DNA from: Odontocerum albicorne | Lineage: Eukaryota > Arthropoda > Insecta > Trichoptera > Odontoceridae | Reading direction: 5' to 3' | Length of the DNA: 64,000 bases | Assembly: GCA_949825065.1 (NCBI GenBank) | Contig: OX463854.1 | Span: 15,227,112-15,291,111 of the forward strand | Shown: positions 1 to 11,657 of the stretch, one piece after another | Layout of the letters: each line of letters opens with the position of its first letter | Position numbering within the stretch: position 1 is the stretch's first letter | The notes under the pieces: model-generated | What the model saw: only the letters and a program-made list of their open reading frames with translations | Told to the model about the DNA's origin: nothing | Databases searched by the model: none | Program-made: the position numbers and the translations under genes

Positions 1-2254
1 AAATTCATACTTAATCTAAGTAAAACGGAACTTGTCTGGATAGCATCACCACGTTGTCAACATATTTTTCATGAAATGCGTTGTCAGTCATAAGCGTTAG
101 TATTTTTCCAAAATAAAGGATCAAATTCCTTAGTGTTTATCTTGAAAATATACTCTTTTTTGACAAGCAAACAAGTTGTATGGTTTATCTAGGCTTGTGC
201 ACTCGTAGAAAGTTAATTTTTTTACGTCAATGTCTTCCAACACATGTTTTCTTGTATTTAAGTCTCTCAATGGTTCCATATATCATATGGACATTATAAA
301 TATTGTCATTTTAATCCACTTCTAAGAAGTCTACATATGCCGTTGTGTCGAGAAATTATTGATTGTTCCAAAATTTGTTAAATCAATCCCATAGGGTGGG
401 GTATTATGACACTGTGTTTGCATTCCGTTACTGGTACAGTAGTGTGGTGCCTTTAAGTTTTAGAGATATGGGTGGCGGGCGCATCTATAGGGAATGTTTG
501 AAGACATCCCTTTTTGGGAAGTTCCAAATTTATGATTATATAATATATATATATATATATATATAAATATAGCACACGTACATTTTTGGAAGGGTGTGAA
601 CAATACAGACACCTAAATCAGATTTTTTTAATAACATATATCGAAAGTTGTAGTTCGCCATTCGTTGGTAAGTTTGCAAATGCGGAGAAGTATTATATCT
701 AATGGTCCCAGCCACCACCTTCCTATATTCATACTCGTCTTATGGGTTTATTTATTTCTTATGTAATATTTTTATTGCGTCAGTAAAAATGGGTTTGATT
801 TCAAAGTTAGAGCGCCCTTGAGGATGGTCAACTCTCTAAACAGGGCTATATATATTTGTGCTTTTATTATTAGTTAACAACAGCCTTCTTGTCTTAACAC
901 TTTTAGACCCGATCAAAATCATGACAACCTTTCCCAGTGCCCGCCCGGCTTACTTTTGAGGAATTCTGATTATTGTGAAGGGTTTACTAAAACTGCTATA
1001 TCTAAGTAAATATTAAGAATGTTTTAATGAAACTTTAAACGTTCGTTTAAAACACTTTTTTCACAATTTAATTTAGTTTGATAATTCTGCCAACCTTTTC
1101 GATTGTGGAGACCTACATCACACTTTTTACGTATGTACAGGATTTCACTTCTCTTCGAGTGCTTAGCATATCATGCAAGTTCTGCAGGGTTCTTCTTTTT
1201 TGTCAGTTGATGGAGAACATATCAATACACGTTTAGACATGCTGTTTGATAACTTGTTTTGATGATCCTTGTAGGATTTGTAATTACTTAATCTATTTGG
1301 ACCCGAAGTCTGTAATTGATCTCTAGATTCATACATAAAAATCTTCAAGATCTAACACTTCATTGCACATTGACAACGCGACATCTGAATCTCCATCATA
1401 AATCAAACGATGGATATGGATAATTGATGGAATTGATTATCAATCCCTAGCGTATTTATTGCTCATGATAGAAAACAGGAGAAAATCATTTAAATGTTAA
1501 ATTGTTTACAAAAATATTTGCTAGACGCTTATAAATTGCCATTTTTTAACAGAGGTATCGATCACGCGAAAACGCGGGACCGGAACTCATCCCAAATTTT
1601 GTTTATATCACGCTAAAACCCGAGATTGATATACAAAGTGTTATTAAAAATGAGATTTACGTGGAAGACAATTTTATGTGTTAAGTGAATTTATTCAGTA
1701 ACGTCTTATACCGATTAGATTTTTTCGATATTCTAGCTCCGTTTCTAAGGTGGTCAATAATTTTATTCTTAAAATAACTACAGTATTATTATTATCATCA
1801 TCGACCAAAACGAATGTCTATGCGGAGAAGCCACAATACGGCTATAAAATATTTGCTATTTCTCATACTGTTCAGACAATTCAATATATTTCCTTTTTCT
1901 GTAAGATACAGATTGTCTCAATGAAATGTATATACATTTTAAAGGCTTATAATTCAATGTTTTTTAAGCTGAAGCTACATTTTATAATTCAAATTAAAAT
2001 AGATAAATAAAGATAGTTTTAGAGTTATTGTGCGTGTTCGAACTGATGAGTATTTTGTGTAATTGCATACATCACAATTCGTTTCATGTGGTCTTTGGGC
2101 GCATTCCATCTCAATAAGTGTCTTTAATTCATTAATTGTTGCCGGTTTTGAGCCATAAATTTATCTTTGAGGTGCATTCATAAAAAAATCAGTGGTATGA
2201 AGTCTTGTGGACGCGGAGGGCATTGAGTTCAATGTATTCGCCAGATCCACCTGT
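1..2254. other. gene-free AT-rich sequence
   Basis: No coding region with a recognisable domain, codon bias or splice structure was seen on either strand. Short open frames here are under 90 codons and look random. A (TA)n dinucleotide run lies at about 540-565. Confidence 0.5.
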
Positions 2255-2390
2255 TCGAAAGATTTTCATTAATATTGGGTCTTCGACAGATTTTCATTAA
2301 TATTGGCTATCAACAAATTTTCATTAATATTGGCCTTCGACAGATTTTCATTAATATTGGTCATCGACAAATTTTCATTAGTATCGGGTA
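2255..2390. repeat. tandem repeat, about 28-30 bp unit, five copies
   Basis: The core ATTTTCATTAATATTGG recurs five times. Spacers between copies alternate between CTTCGACAG-like and CATCGACAA-like forms. The last copy is degenerate (TTAGTATCGG). It is a simple minisatellite with no coding content. Confidence 0.85.
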
Positions 2391-2414
2391 GGTGCTCTAT
2401 CCGGAAATAAACCA

Positions 2415-2495
2415 GGAGCATAGCCGCGCGGATCGGCCTGGACTTTCTTGCAGAAGGTCGATAGTTCGAACGCCCCGCTGGGCTTCTCCCCTCGA
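2415..2495. repeat. possible tRNA-like SINE fragment
   Basis: The segment has a B-box-like stretch (GTCGATAGTTCGAACGCCCC) and an upstream AGCATAGCCGCGCGGATCGG stretch that resembles a tRNA 5' half. It does not close into a clean cloverleaf. A second A-box-like sequence (GATTCAGTGGATAAGGCGCC) occurs alone near 3213-3232. A SINE relic is the likeliest reading, but a degraded tRNA is not excluded. Confidence 0.3.
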
Positions 2496-2499
2496 ATGA

Positions 2500-4350
2500 C
2501 AGATATTTTTATAATTCAGATGGATTTTTCGTATAAGGATACCTATAATTTCAGTCACATATATTCTTTGCGAAAAATCCCTCTTCATTCCGAAACACAG
2601 TAGCTGTAAAACTGTGTGGATTTTTTTTGATAGAACCTGTATATTCTTAATCTCAAGTCAATAATGTTGCATGTTTGATTCCTGAATTTCCTTTCTTCTT
2701 CAATATTATTTCCTTTTCCCTTTAATTAATAAAAACCTTAATTTTTGCTCTTTATAGTGCCCATAAATTTCGTTCAAATTAATAATAATTTGAATATTTT
2801 TGCGACTATGCAAGTTGCATAGTTGCATAGTCCTCTGCCCATCTTTTAATCTTATTCAACACATCAGTCTTAAGTTCACTTGTATATCAATAATGCATAT
2901 CAGTAAAAAATAAATAAAAAAATCTATTGATTTATTAAGATTTAAAAACTACTACTAAATCATATTTACAAATAATGATACAAAATAAAATACATAAATG
3001 CTGAAAGGTTCACACATAAAATTAGGCAGGTTGCTTTCTTGAATCAGCAATTGTGACCAAGGTATTGAAGGTCAAGTGGTGCCATCATTGCACAAATACA
3101 GTTCTTCAGTTTAAAAATAGTCTGTAATAAAAATGTCCTCTTCACCGTAACATAATCTTCTTTCGAGGAGTTCGATCGACAGGTCGCGATCGCCGCAAAG
3201 TGGAGCGTGCGTGATTCAGTGGATAAGGCGCCCCCATCCATATTCATTATTCTTTGCTGGTAAGGCAGTTAGTCAGCCACACATATTTCGGTGTTCGCAA
3301 TATGGCTTTGGAATAATAAATCTGCAACCCGTTTCCATTTTTGCGGGCACATTATATTCAGCGCATTACCGTGAAAGTTTGCGCTCAGGTGAGCATATTG
3401 GCAACAGATTTATTTATATTTTGAACCAAACGCATTAAAAGGAAATACATATTTATCGATATAAGACGCTGACTGACTACTGGCTGTTCCTTGCCAATAA
3501 GCGACTTAGGGTTAAATAAGATGCATGTTAGTGGGGATATTTTGGTGAGTATTTTTAATGTAGATGTTATTGAGTTCAGGAGGATCCTTCTGGGGTATTT
3601 TCTCTTAGGTGTTACCTGGGAGACTGGTTCTTTTATTTAATTTTATTCTAATTGTTTTTTGTACTGTAATTAATTTTGTATTTTCGTTGATTGTATTAGA
3701 GTTTTATTTAAGTGTTGTAGCACACGTGATGCTTTCGTGTGATGTATGTGTTCTGAATTGTGTTGATTTTAAAGGATGTTGGTATTATTTTCAGTAAATG
3801 TTGCTATACTCGTAGTTTTCAATAAATAAACTCACCTTGCTTGTGTTATTAAAATGCACGACTATTAGAAACTAATAATAACATTATATTCTTATTTTAT
3901 TTAAATATATTAACGTTTTTAAAATTTGCGTAAACGATGGAATAAATGTTTGCAAACATCATTCTTGTACTGGTAGTCAAAATTTATTTAAATATGATAT
4001 ATATGAATGCAGATTTAAATAATGTTATCTCGAAGACACAGATTAAAATTATGAAATCTCAAAAGATGGATTCAAACAGAGATAGCATTTAAATTAAGGG
4101 TTATAAATAACTTTATAATCACTGGGACGTCGAATTGCCGATTCATAACATAAGCCCGCCTCTGGTAGAAAAAAAATTACTATTAAAATAAATCGAAGTT
4201 CTAAGAAATCAGCAATATTGAACAGAAAAAATAACCAAATTGAAAAAATCTGTTGAAACTATAGTGATATTTAGTTTAAGGGATTTAAAGATGTAGAAAT
4301 TGATGAAATTTAATGATCTAGAAGGATGTATTAGTATAAATAAATAAATA
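2500..4350. other. gene-free region
   Basis: AT-rich sequence without a recognisable gene. Apart from the isolated A-box-like motif near 3213-3232, no domain, splice structure or clear element was recognised. Confidence 0.45.
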
Positions 4351-4351
4351 A

Positions 4352-5205
4352 ATATCATCATCATCATTGTTAACCCGGCTCGATCCACTGCTGGATGAAG
4401 GTCTCCCCAAGTTGACTCCAAATAATTCGATATTTTGCTCGTTGGTGCCATGTAATGCTGCCATGATTCCTGATTTCATCTATCCAGCGTACCTTCGGTC
4501 TTCTTCTGGGCCTCTTTTGCATCATGGGTACTTGACGGGAATTTGACATTCTAGCTACGTGTCCTGCCCATTGTCACTTCATTTTTCCACAAATTCCACA
4601 AAATCTTTGTTTTTGTGGAAAAATGAAGGTGTTTCGTTCGTCCAAGGGACTGCCCCTTTTAGTATACCCCAACATACATCTCTCCCTGCTCCTTTGTGCG
4701 GTCTGGAGCTTTTGTGTGTTCTTTGCTGTGAGCGTCCATGTCTCACGTCCATACGTAAGTATTGGGATAATACACTGGTTGTAGACCTTTCGCTTCAAAA
4801 ATATTGAGAGATTACTTTTGAAGATGTTGTTCAAACGCCCAAATGAGCTCCATACTAGTTTTGCCCTTCGTACTATTCCCTCCGATATGCCACCTACAAA
4901 GGAAACAGGTTGGCCCAAATACACATATTCCTGGACAAGCTCCAGCGTTTTTCCATCTACGATTATTGGTTTTGTGGAAGCAAAGCTGTTCAGTATATAT
5001 TTGATTTTTGATATATTCATTTTTAAACCCACTTCTTTACTGCCCTCTGCCAATTCCTGCAGTTGGTGCTGAATATCCTTTGGGGTTTGTGAAAATATAA
5101 CGATGTCGTCTCCAAATCTCAAACGGCTCAGGTATTTTCGATCAATCACCAGGCCTTTATTGCTCCATTCCAGTTCATAAAAGACATATTCAATAGTATT
5201 CATTT
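4352..5205 (-). mobile_element. truncated LINE: reverse transcriptase 3' part with (ATG)n tail
   Basis: Reading leftward, a 209-codon open frame (5203-4574) shows non-LTR reverse transcriptase features: a degenerate active-site motif FGDDIV (canonical FADD), then LKMNISK, YVYLGQ, LKRKVYNQCIIPILTYG and ETWTLT. Past the break, another frame continues with GHVARMS and RPRRRPKVRWIDEIR, typical of the C-terminus of these elements. The element ends in an ATGATGATGATG run near 4360, a usual 3' tail for RTE/CR1-like LINEs. It is 5'-truncated and broken by an inverted duplication at 4577-4628, so it is a dead copy. The clade assignment is uncertain. Confidence 0.85.
4577..4628. repeat. 17-bp inverted repeat inside the LINE
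   Basis: The left arm CTTCATTTTTCCACAAA and a matching right arm are separated by a short spacer. They form a hairpin that interrupts the reverse transcriptase reading frame. Confidence 0.8.
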
Positions 5206-5210
5206 ACATA

Positions 5211-7660
5211 AATGTATGTGTAAGTATTCATTTATATAAATTTATATATGTACATATATTTTTTTGTTTTCCTTTCTCACTTACGAGTTTATCGAGACAC
5301 CGTAAGCGATATAAGGTCAAAAAAAGTGATTACCATGAGCTGGTCATATTGTTATTGTTTCATGTAAAGATTTTTCTTTTAAAACACTTTTTAAAAACTA
5401 GAGTTTTTTAAAACTACGTTGAAAAAATCTGTTAAATAATTTTTTTTAAATTCTAAATTTAAAACAGAGTTTTCCAGTGTTTCATGTTAACTAAGCTTAC
5501 CTCAGCAAAAAGCCCAATTAAAATATTTTCAATAACAAAGACTTAAAGATGAAGAAACATTAAAGGGAAAACTTACTTGCGAAGTCAACTATTGCGTACT
5601 TCCAAAAATTGATGGTGATACATTCTAAACACGTGTCAATTCGAAAGTGAAATTAATTCAAAACACACATTAAAATCGTGCTGCATAAAGTATGACATCG
5701 GTATAAAGTCAAATCTAAACGTTGAATGTTCAATACTAAAAGACAATCTTAGAGAGTCGAAGTTGAAATACGTGAAACGATTCTATTGATCGTGACAATT
5801 TACTGTATTTGATATGAATATGATAGTAGAGGACTGGATTTTAAATGATTTGGTTTTAATTTATCTTTTTAACGAAATTTTCGTAATTTTTAACGTCAAC
5901 GTTTGTTGCTGTTTAATGTTTTGTTTTACACTTTTTCCATATTTTTTTCATTCCAATTTTCTCTTAATTCGTTTGTGTCCAGCTTAGTCTTGTTTCCCAA
6001 TATACCCACTGTCTTTAGAATCTCTCGTTATAATCCATTATTTTTGTGAACATAAATAATCTTTTTTACATAATAATATTTTATTTCATAGTTTTAAGCC
6101 TTTTGTAAAGAATAAATTCATTTCTTGTTATAAATAAACAGGTCAACAGTCCTTGTGTTACATCATATGTTTTTAATAATTTAAGAGAATCATGCCGCAA
6201 TTGTGAGGGTAGCTTTTAATTACTGTTATTTAAATTCCATACTATATTTCATAAATATAACATTATTATACACGTTGCCAAAAGGAAACTTATGGCCTTC
6301 TCCAATCCCCTACTGAGTTGCATACTGGTCATCGACATAAACACAGTAGAACATTGTTTGTAGTTTTTGAATCTGGAAATATGTATTTTTGATTACCACA
6401 ACGACGGATTCCATCTCAAATCAGCATGGCACCTCATTATCAAATCGAAGCGGCAACAAAATGAAAATTACCAATAACTTAACTCTTGCAGAAGTCGCGC
6501 GCTTATTCTTCCATGATAGGAAGGACCCATGCGCTCACGTTATAGACGACTCCGGAATAGACCAAGCAGTATCCAGCGCACATCCAATTAATGCGAAGTT
6601 TACTACAAACAAGTCCTGAAGATGAAAACTGAGACGTTTTTGAAATGTCGGCATTATATAAGCCAAAACACGCGGTATAGCATTCCGAAAAGCTTTATAC
6701 AACTGATACGAAGAACCGCGAAAGCCTCAAACCACTACGACGACGTCCGAGACTTGTTGGTAAGACGCTTGTCTTACTTAATATTTCTAATCTAAAGGCT
6801 CTATTATTGGAGTTGAAGAAAATGTATTCTCTTAACCACGCACCTCAATATGTTCGTGTCACCGATTCTGAAATGTGGAAGGGTTCTACACTAACAAATC
6901 TTCATCTACTAGATGTTCTACCCAGGGTGTAGGATGAGCTCCGAGATTTGTGAATTTAATATCTATGCATGACCCTGGTATAAACTGTCACATTGAATTG
7001 CTAAAACAAATTAATTCATTATTCGTATATATAAAACAAAAGACCTACTTACTTGTACATAATGAGTTTTCTTTGATCTATCGACAGATAATTATAAGTG
7101 CATGCACGAATTACAAATGACCTAAAGCTAAGATTTGCATTCGAGAATAATTATCTGCAGGTAGAAAGGATAAATTAGCATTCAGAATCTTGTCACTCTT
7201 TCCACGTGAGGCTCATCACAAGTGCTGAGAGCTGGGCTGAATAATATCGTATTTGTCTTCACTAATATATTCGTCAAGGCGGAGAATGCATTGTGGACGT
7301 TGAAGAATGGGTTCAGATCATACCGATGGATATTATTAAAATCGGACTCAAACCTGTATCTTAAATTCAATAATTTTTCAAATAGATTATTCTATAGAAG
7401 CTAACCAGGGAAAACTCAAAATAGTCAGCCAGTGTTTCTATACCATGAACATATTGTCGAACTATGCACAATTTTGAAAATATTTTTTTAATGAAAATTT
7501 ATTTTCAAATTTATATAACATTATTAAAAAAAATCAATAAGCTTTCAATTTTTTAAAAATGTATTCACTCTTAGTGTATATATATATTAACAATTTTATC
7601 TAAACTTACCTTAGAAAAAATATCTATATAAAAAGGGGTTTTAATGTCTTGGAAAAGAAT
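5211..7660. other. gene-free region
   Basis: AT-rich sequence. The patch at 6389-6960 is less AT-rich and holds two short open stretches in different frames: a 76-codon frame ending at 6619, and codons leading into a stop near 6930. This suggests a decayed coding element, but no domain was recognised. Confidence 0.4.
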
Positions 7661-7671
7661 AATAAGATTTA

Positions 7672-7885
7672 TATAGATAGAAATAATACGTAAGACGCCT
7701 GCGTCCCAATCTGTGGTTCGCGGGTTCGATTCCCGTTGGAACTTAAATTTTATAAAAATAATTTAGCCTGATTTTTACTTAAGATCTTTTTGATTATTTT
7801 TCGTTGGTTGAAGAAGATTGCCACATTGCAATAAGCCCGCTCGATTGTATAGTATACAGCGAAAATAATAAAATATAATAAAATG
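7672..7885 (+). repeat. tRNA-derived SINE, copy 1
   Basis: A tRNA-like head has an A-box remnant (TAAGACGCCT) and a perfect B box (CGGGTTCGATTCCCG, about 7720-7734). A tRNA-unrelated body follows: TTGGTTGAAGAAGATTGCCA, a purine-rich AAGCCCGC stretch and TATACAGCGAAAATAATA. The same body follows other heads at 15.4, 16.0, 20.9, 42.0 and 56.4 kb, which defines a dispersed family. Confidence 0.85.
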
Positions 7886-8821
7886 AGACGATTTTGTAAC
7901 GTGTAAGTACACATTTCTTTTTTTACCTTTTTTGTACAAAAGATAAACCATTTTTTACTTTACACAAGATAAACGATCTATAACAGGATCTAGGCTGATT
8001 GACTGTCCTGAGACAGTTGACCTACACCCGCGAATTTAACATATAAACACATATAAATAATGCAACAAGTAAAAAAAAATATCGCTCGGGATATTTGGTA
8101 ACTCTCAGAAAAATCACCAAGGGTCTAAAATTCAATGGGTTAAAATTTTATAAGAGCAATATACTCGTACTTTAAAATAATACAGAGAAAATACAAAAAA
8201 CATATCAATTTTAGTATATATTTCCTTTAGGCGATTATTTAAATTTACAGTAAATACATAAAATTTCAAGATTTTTTGTACATTTAAATAACCGCATAAC
8301 CGACTTAAAAGTTGTATAAAATAAGATGATATAATTAGCGCTTTACACAACGAATTGATATATTAAAATAGTTCGTGTGTATTAAAATTAAATATACAAT
8401 AATATCATCTAATTCCTATAAATTTATACTGAATAAATGGTTGATAAAAAAATCATCACAATCGCAGTCATTATTTTAATATTATATATAAATTCTTAAT
8501 TAAGACTTTTTTTACAATAACAGCATTCTACATGTATGCGTAGAATAAACTCGATTCGGCTGAGAGTCATATCAGATTTTAAATTAACTGGACAGTGGAC
8601 ACATAAAACCTGCAAAATCTAGATCAACTAAATACTTATAAATCAGATCCTCAAAATTGTATATCTTGAACTTGACACTTAGAGTTCCATCGAAGCGGCA
8701 ACTTGTTATGCGATCTGGAATCATTAAATATGAACTGGTTTCAAGCAAGGCGATGTTGTATGCACGCCCACTAATGCAGTTATTTTAAATTGGCAATGAA
8801 AAAATATACGTGAGGAATTTA

Positions 8822-9095
8822 ATTTTATTTATTTATTTAACACTTTGATGCAAATGCGAGTATATCTGGCGGATTTATTGCTTACAAGCAATTTCTTCCA
8901 ATTAAGCAGTTTTTATTTCAAAATTATTATCGATGATATAACCATCTTTTAAACATAGTAAAATAAAATATATTTTTTTGTAAAAAGTAACAAAAATTAA
9001 AATAAAAGATAAATTTGAAGGAAAATAGGGATTTTGGGAGATATTTCATACATATTACGATACGAAGAATATTATGAAATCAATAATCTTATTTT
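8822..9095 (-). repeat. dispersed repeat containing an inverted SINE 3' body
   Basis: The segment matches 52873-53105 over most of its length: TTTATTTATTTAACACTTT, then CTGGCGGATTTATTGCT, TTTCAAAATTATTATC and GGAAAATAGGGATT. The CTGGCGGATTTATTG part is the reverse complement of the SINE 3' body. The repeat therefore probably began as an antisense SINE insertion or as a larger element carrying one. Confidence 0.7.
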
Positions 9096-10910
9096 TCTTT
9101 AATTCTATCAAATTTGGGTATTCCCAGCAAGTGTTGAGTTGAATACGGTCATTGAAAATATAGAACAAGAAGCAATAAGATCTCGCTATCGAAATCTGAA
9201 ATAATACCACTGAAATAAATAAGACGATTAATTTTATATAATTATTTTATTAGAAATTATGAACTTTCTTAACTCTATATGAGCGAAGGAAGGCACATTT
9301 GTAGTGAGCGTTCGCATAGTTGTGTGAATAGGGTTATTTGTCAGGATTCTCATTGAAGAGTGGATACGCATAATTTAAATATTGATAAGGATGAAGCACA
9401 TCTGTTTGAACCAGGAAGGTCGTTAAAAAGTCGACTCGAGTTAACCGCAAAGATGTTGTGTAGAATGATGCGTGATGCGTTGGTGTATAAAGGATTCTGC
9501 CGTTACAAGATCGAAGGGACAATATATATGATATGCTCAAAAAGAAAATTGAAAAGTTCACGCAGATACTGAGGAGAGCTTGATTTTTGAACATATCAGA
9601 GGGTTGACAAAAAGTAAAAAATATTCCCTGTTTTATTTTAAGTTATTGGTACGATAAAAATAAACCGAACACAAACATTTTGGAACTCTTCTGTCTAACC
9701 GACAACTCGTTAGAATCAAAATAACAACCATACCCGTAATTAATTAAGGGCAAAACGAGGTTTTGCCTAAATGTCCGTTTTTTTTATAAATCTAGCATAA
9801 ATACGATTGAAGTGGTTAGAATCCTTATACGCGTACACCTATTGTAATACTATTGTATATACTACGCGGAATAAATGAATGTACGAGCACCATTCGAGAG
9901 TAGTCAAATCGGAAGGGTTTCTAACTGACGAAATTTTGCACCAAAGCCCTACGCGATAACCACGAGGACATGTTTCTCAAGAATAATTGTTTGTAATCCA
10001 TACAATTTGCAATCATATTATGTGACTTTTTTATTAGCTGATAGTTTTATCCATTATTTATTTTTATATGAAGTGTTAGAAAAAAAAACTTTTTATAAAT
10101 TTAGGCAGTATTTTCTCCTGTGTCAAAATGATCAATTCAAAATATATTTTATTAGAAATTTAATACTGTATATAATAAAACCCACGAGGTTACAATCAAG
10201 GCAATGAGAATGCGACTATATTTTCAGATAGACTTTTCGGTTATCTATAAGAGGCAAATATATATTCTAAGACTTCATGGTGAGCCATCTTCAGGAGTTC
10301 TCCATGCCTCGGGGACGTTAGGTTAATCCCGCAAGGTCCTTAAAGTAAATTATTACAATATGCGAATAAAGTGGTTGGGTAACGATTTCGAAGGATATGA
10401 AGTACAAGACCGTGGATCAACTGGGATAATGACGTTTTACAGCATCCCTGTTTTTCAGATGGAACGTTTTGGACGAATTAATTGATTTGATTAATATAAT
10501 GAAATAACAGCAAAATAAAAAAATGTTAGTAATAAACTTAAAAGAATTTATAAAATAAATGTATATAAAGAAATATTTGAAAATTATAAACAATTCATAT
10601 TTTTAAAATCATAAATTTCTTCTCAATTTCTTGTTCTTTGCCAGTCATTCAGCTAGAGTATTTGTGCATTATAATAAAAAAAAAAGTAATATGTGAAATT
10701 TTAACACTTGAAGACTTACTACCGATTAATTATAATAATTAACAACATTGGTTCTCGTCGTTTATACGCCGGTCACACTGTCAAGTCACGTGACAGCTGT
10801 CATATTGGAAAATTTAAGAAGCTCTGAAACATGTTTTGAATAAATATTTTTTTGCATTTATGATTACATAATGTATTTTAAAAAAAATATTATACATTAT
10901 CTGCACGGCA

Positions 10911-10994
10911 GTTAATTGTATTTATATGTAATAAGAAATCTAAGGAATTGGTAATTAATTGTATTTATATGTAATTAGAAATCTAAGGAATTGT
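10911..10994. repeat. tandem duplication, about 42 bp x 2
   Basis: AATTGTATTTATATGTAAT followed by AGAAATCTAAGGAATTG occurs twice in tandem with one or two differences. It lies about 670 bp upstream of the ATG at 11658. Confidence 0.9.
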
Positions 10995-11657
10995 GCATCA
11001 AAATATATTTTTTTCCATTATTATTTGACAGCTGTCATTTCTTGATTTGATTATAAGACAAACAATAAAACTGGCAGTGAATCAAAAAAATATTTTTAAA
11101 ATATGAGTATATTTATGTTTTTGGCTTACTTCCGTCATTATTAATGGGTTATTGCGAGTTTTCAAATATGTGAAATAATAAAAATAAAAATATGTACCTT
11201 AATTGTAAATGAAGTGTAGTTATAAGAATAACTTAAATTAATGTCAAAACAAATAAACGTAAAATATTTCATGCAAATATTTTTGATCATAGAAAAAACA
11301 TTGCTTTATATTTGATCTGTGTGATATTCAACATTTTAATATTCACAGAATTCAGAATGGAATGTTAGCAGCTTTAGCAGGCTAAAATAGTCCAAAGAAG
11401 TTAATCAATAAGAATTTCACAAAATACTAGCGATTAAAAACGTTGTCACTATAAATATTATCCATATTATGAATCGAAAATACTAACTACGTAGTTACCA
11501 TGTGGAAATTGTGTATATATACTATTTGAACATTTTACTAAACTTGTTTGGAAAATACGTTTGAATAAACGTCAAGGGAACATTCTGGAAATGGGCAGCC
11601 GGTTTGAATACGTTATGTAGATCTTTTTGTAATTATTAGTATTATTTATAACGTGAA

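Larger units (their letters stand above)
7890..11640. other. gene-free region
   Basis: AT-rich. It holds the dispersed repeat at 8822-9095 and the tandem duplication at 10911-10994, both listed separately. A palindromic TGACAGCTGTCA motif occurs at about 10789 and a related one near 11027, upstream of the next gene. No host gene was recognised. Confidence 0.5.

Noticed and set aside
1750..2010. 86-codon frame with apparent signal-like start
   Set aside because: AT-driven composition, no domain, and no splice or homology support.
7680..7740. Functional tRNA gene
   Set aside because: The B box is perfect, but the acceptor and anticodon stems do not pair, and the same head with the same 3' body recurs elsewhere. 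This fits a SINE.
9334..9594. Gene on either strand
   Set aside because: Overlapping frames of 70 and 86 codons on opposite strands without motif. No basis to prefer either.
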